Source: Chrysoperla carnea
Lineage: Eukaryota; Arthropoda; Insecta; Neuroptera; Chrysopidae
Reading direction: 5' to 3'
Length of the DNA: 64,000 nucleotides
NCBI RefSeq assembly: GCF_905475395.1
Contig: NC_058337.1
Coordinates: 104,774,368 to 104,838,367 of the forward strand
Positions 61,923 to 64,000 of this stretch are shown one piece after another (positions within the stretch are counted from its first letter, which is position 1; each line of letters starts with the position of its first letter). The notes under the pieces are model-generated. The model had not been told where the DNA came from, searched no databases, and was given only the letters and a program-made list of their open reading frames with translations. A program made the position numbers and the translations under genes.

Positions 61923-62839
61923 TTTATATTTAATGAAAGTTTGTTCGAAAAAAATTCGCACGTTCATAAAAATTGTCAATAGAATTCTCATGAAAAAGCT
62001 ACCTTTTAAAATGTGATAGAAGAAGTATTGTTTGAAACTTCTTTGCGTAAACTTTTAAAATACAGAATAAATAATCTACTTTTAGGTATTTTACATTTTT
62101 TCAAATTGTGATTCACAAAAAAATTGTTTATATACATTATACCAATATTTATCTAATTAATTTTAATTCCAAAAAAGTAATCAAGTTTATGTTTAACTTA
62201 GACAATTTATATTAATCGTGTATAACAAGTTGTCTATATAAATTTTTATTTCGAGATATTATCAATAAAATTAAAGTGAAAACTATGAAGAACGGAAGAA
62301 TTTTTCATGTCTAAATAAATTTATTTTGTGCGTCTTTATTTTAAATTATTTATAACATTAATAAACGAAATCTTATTCGTAGATTTTCGGGATAAGCATC
62401 GTAACTTCTGATCTCTTTTTGAATCGTACAAATCGAGAACAATCTGAATGTTAATCATTTCCCTGTAAGATTTGAGTTAATGAAGTTCTGCTGTACATAC
62501 CTGTAATAATCAAATGTAATATTTCTTATATTATCGTTATCAATGATTTTGGTTGGGTTTTTGATTCAATAATTTTCAATGTAGAAACACATATTTCATA
62601 ACAATTTGTAGTTTATGGATTCTTGATAATTTTTTTGATAAACAAAAATTAAGTTTTGTTGAAAATATCATGAATTATTCATGAATTTTTAAACATAGTC
62701 TAGACCTAAAATATTTTATCTACTACATTTTCTCATCATTATCAAGATTTATAATTTTTTGTATTTAGGTATGCAGGAAATTTTCCATTTAGAAAAAATG
62801 TTAAATTATTATTTAGTTTCATAGTAAATATAATTAGAT
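61923..62839. other. intergenic or intronic, no gene seen
   Basis: Very AT-rich with no exon or element boundary recognised. Confidence 0.5.
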
Positions 62840-63563
62840 TGGAATGAAAAAAACGAAAAAACAAATTTGTTTTGGAATTTGATGAATCTCAGTGGATGGG
62901 ATAATTTTGATCCAAAAAGTATAAAAATCAGTTTATTTTAATGATTTGATACAGAGATATCGCAAGATTTGGATCGATTATAGTCCGTATCTCAAAACCT
63001 ATTCGATCAGCCATCAAATGAACCCGATTTTTGTACTTTTTGGGTCAAAATTAACTTATATACTCAGTTTTATCGAAATTCTAGTTTAAAAAAATATCTC
63101 GATTTTTTGCAATTTTTTTAATGGGTAGTACTCCTTTGAAAAAATCGAGAAAATCGCAAAAACGAATTTGTTTTGGAGTTTTATGAAACTCAGTGGATGG
63201 GGTAATTTTGATCCAAAAATTATAAAAATCAGGTTCTTTTAATGATTTGATACAGAGTTTCTGAGATATCGCAAGATTTGGATCGATTATAGTCCGTGTC
63301 TCAAAGCCTATTCGATCAGCCATCAAATGAACTCAATTTTTGTACTTTTTGGGTCAAAATTACCTTATGTACTGAGTTTTATCGCAATTCTAGTTTAAAA
63401 AAATTTCTCGATTTTTTGCAATTTTTTTAATGGGTAGTACTCCTTTGAAAAAATCGAGAAAATCGCAAAAACGAATTTGTTTTGGAATTTGATGAAACTC
63501 AGTTAATAGGATAATTTTGATCCAAAAAGTATAAAAATTAGGTTATTTTAATGATTTGATACA
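62840..63563. repeat. tandem array, about 309-bp unit, two and a half units
   Basis: CTCCTTTGAAAAAATCGAGA recurs with a 309-bp period (63132 and 63441); the flanks carry further matches, such as TTGATGAAACTCAGTGGATG and TTCGATCAGCCATCAAATGA. The array belongs to the same sequence family as the repeat at 42544, where it joins a Helitron terminus. The 81-codon minus-strand frame inside is a repeat product. Confidence 0.9.
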
Positions 63564-64000
63564 TTTTCTTGTTTAAATAGTAATGACCTGATTTTGAAAG
63601 TGTCTTTTTAACCATTTTCCCTAATTTGAATCCAATTCTAATTTGAAAAACGGAATTCAACTAATAACACAATTATTGTTTATTATTATAAGTTATTTTT
63701 TATTTACATAATAAATTATTAATTCCCCACGATTTACTTATATTAATATAAACATGTAGTCGAATTCAAAAAAATTATTCAGTTCTCAAATGTGTTACTT
63801 TAATGTTCTGAAGTCGATAAAGCCCTTTTTACACAAGTTCCTCAGAGGAAATGTAATATTTTACGAATATCATATTTGATTGGTACGATCTATTTTAAAA
63901 GTTAGGTATAGTTGCTAAGCTCTAGATTCGCTTTAATGATGAAAATGGCAAAATATTTCTTTTCAGCTGACCATTTTAACTTGTTTTTATTAACTCGCTT
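63564..64000. other. window end, no gene seen
   Basis: AT-rich sequence, closed in all frames, no element boundary recognised. Confidence 0.5.

Noticed and set aside
63081-63326. 81-codon minus-strand frame
   Set aside because: Lies in a ~309-bp tandem array; the frame is not maintained in the other units.

Overview
This window is strongly AT-rich eukaryotic nuclear DNA, most likely from an insect. The evidence is short introns (60 and 72 bp) with GTAAGT-type donors, a C-type lectin close to the insect haemolymph LPS-binding lectins, tRNA-derived SINEs with CCTAACC-type tails, pogo/Tigger-like elements, small Helitrons that insert A^T and end CTAG, and dense MITEs. I cannot name the order or species. 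Nothing looks bacterial: no operons, ribosome binding sites or CRISPR arrays. Most of the longer open frames are chance frames or lie inside repeats.

Four places carry convincing or plausible host coding sequence. (1) Minus strand, 2718-2805: a first coding exon encoding a 25-30 residue signal peptide, with a clear acceptor upstream and GTAAGT donor downstream. The rest of that gene was not found. (2) Plus strand, 35177-37056: a complete three-exon secreted C-type lectin of 196 residues with a TATA-like box and a probable spliced 3' UTR. (3) Plus strand, 38802-39148: two exons joined by a 60-bp intron encoding the C-terminal part of a cysteine-rich peptide, 1.7 kb after the lectin. (4) Plus strand, 57547-57726: a 5'-UTR/first coding exon with branch point, acceptor and donor, whose gene continues beyond what I can follow. 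A weak minus-strand candidate at 39697-39783 could be a membrane-anchor terminal exon.

The rest is intergenic or intronic and is built from repeats. The dominant family, called family A here, is about 560 nt long with at least ten copies in both orientations. Family B is a 375-nt block in three copies that carries a short hydrophobic frame and ends in AATAAAA. A ~980-bp foldback element with ~250-bp arms sits inside a family A copy with a TTA duplication. Other repeats are a 422-bp pogo-type MITE, a degraded pogo transposase fragment, several other inverted-repeat MITEs, Helitron-like elements, ~310-bp tandem arrays and SINEs that share one tail. Insertions are nested, most clearly at 20793-21717 and 17751-19197, so relative ages can be read.

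Region by region: 1-9 kb has the signal-peptide exon, family B copy 1, a tandem array and a Helitron. 9-29 kb is repeats only. 30-34 kb has a SINE and Helitron and hAT-like fragments. 34.5-39.8 kb is the gene-bearing part (family A copy, lectin, cysteine-rich gene). 40-57 kb is MITEs, Helitron and pogo remnants, possibly a long intron. 57.5-64 kb has the exon of an unidentified gene, then a family A copy and a tandem array.
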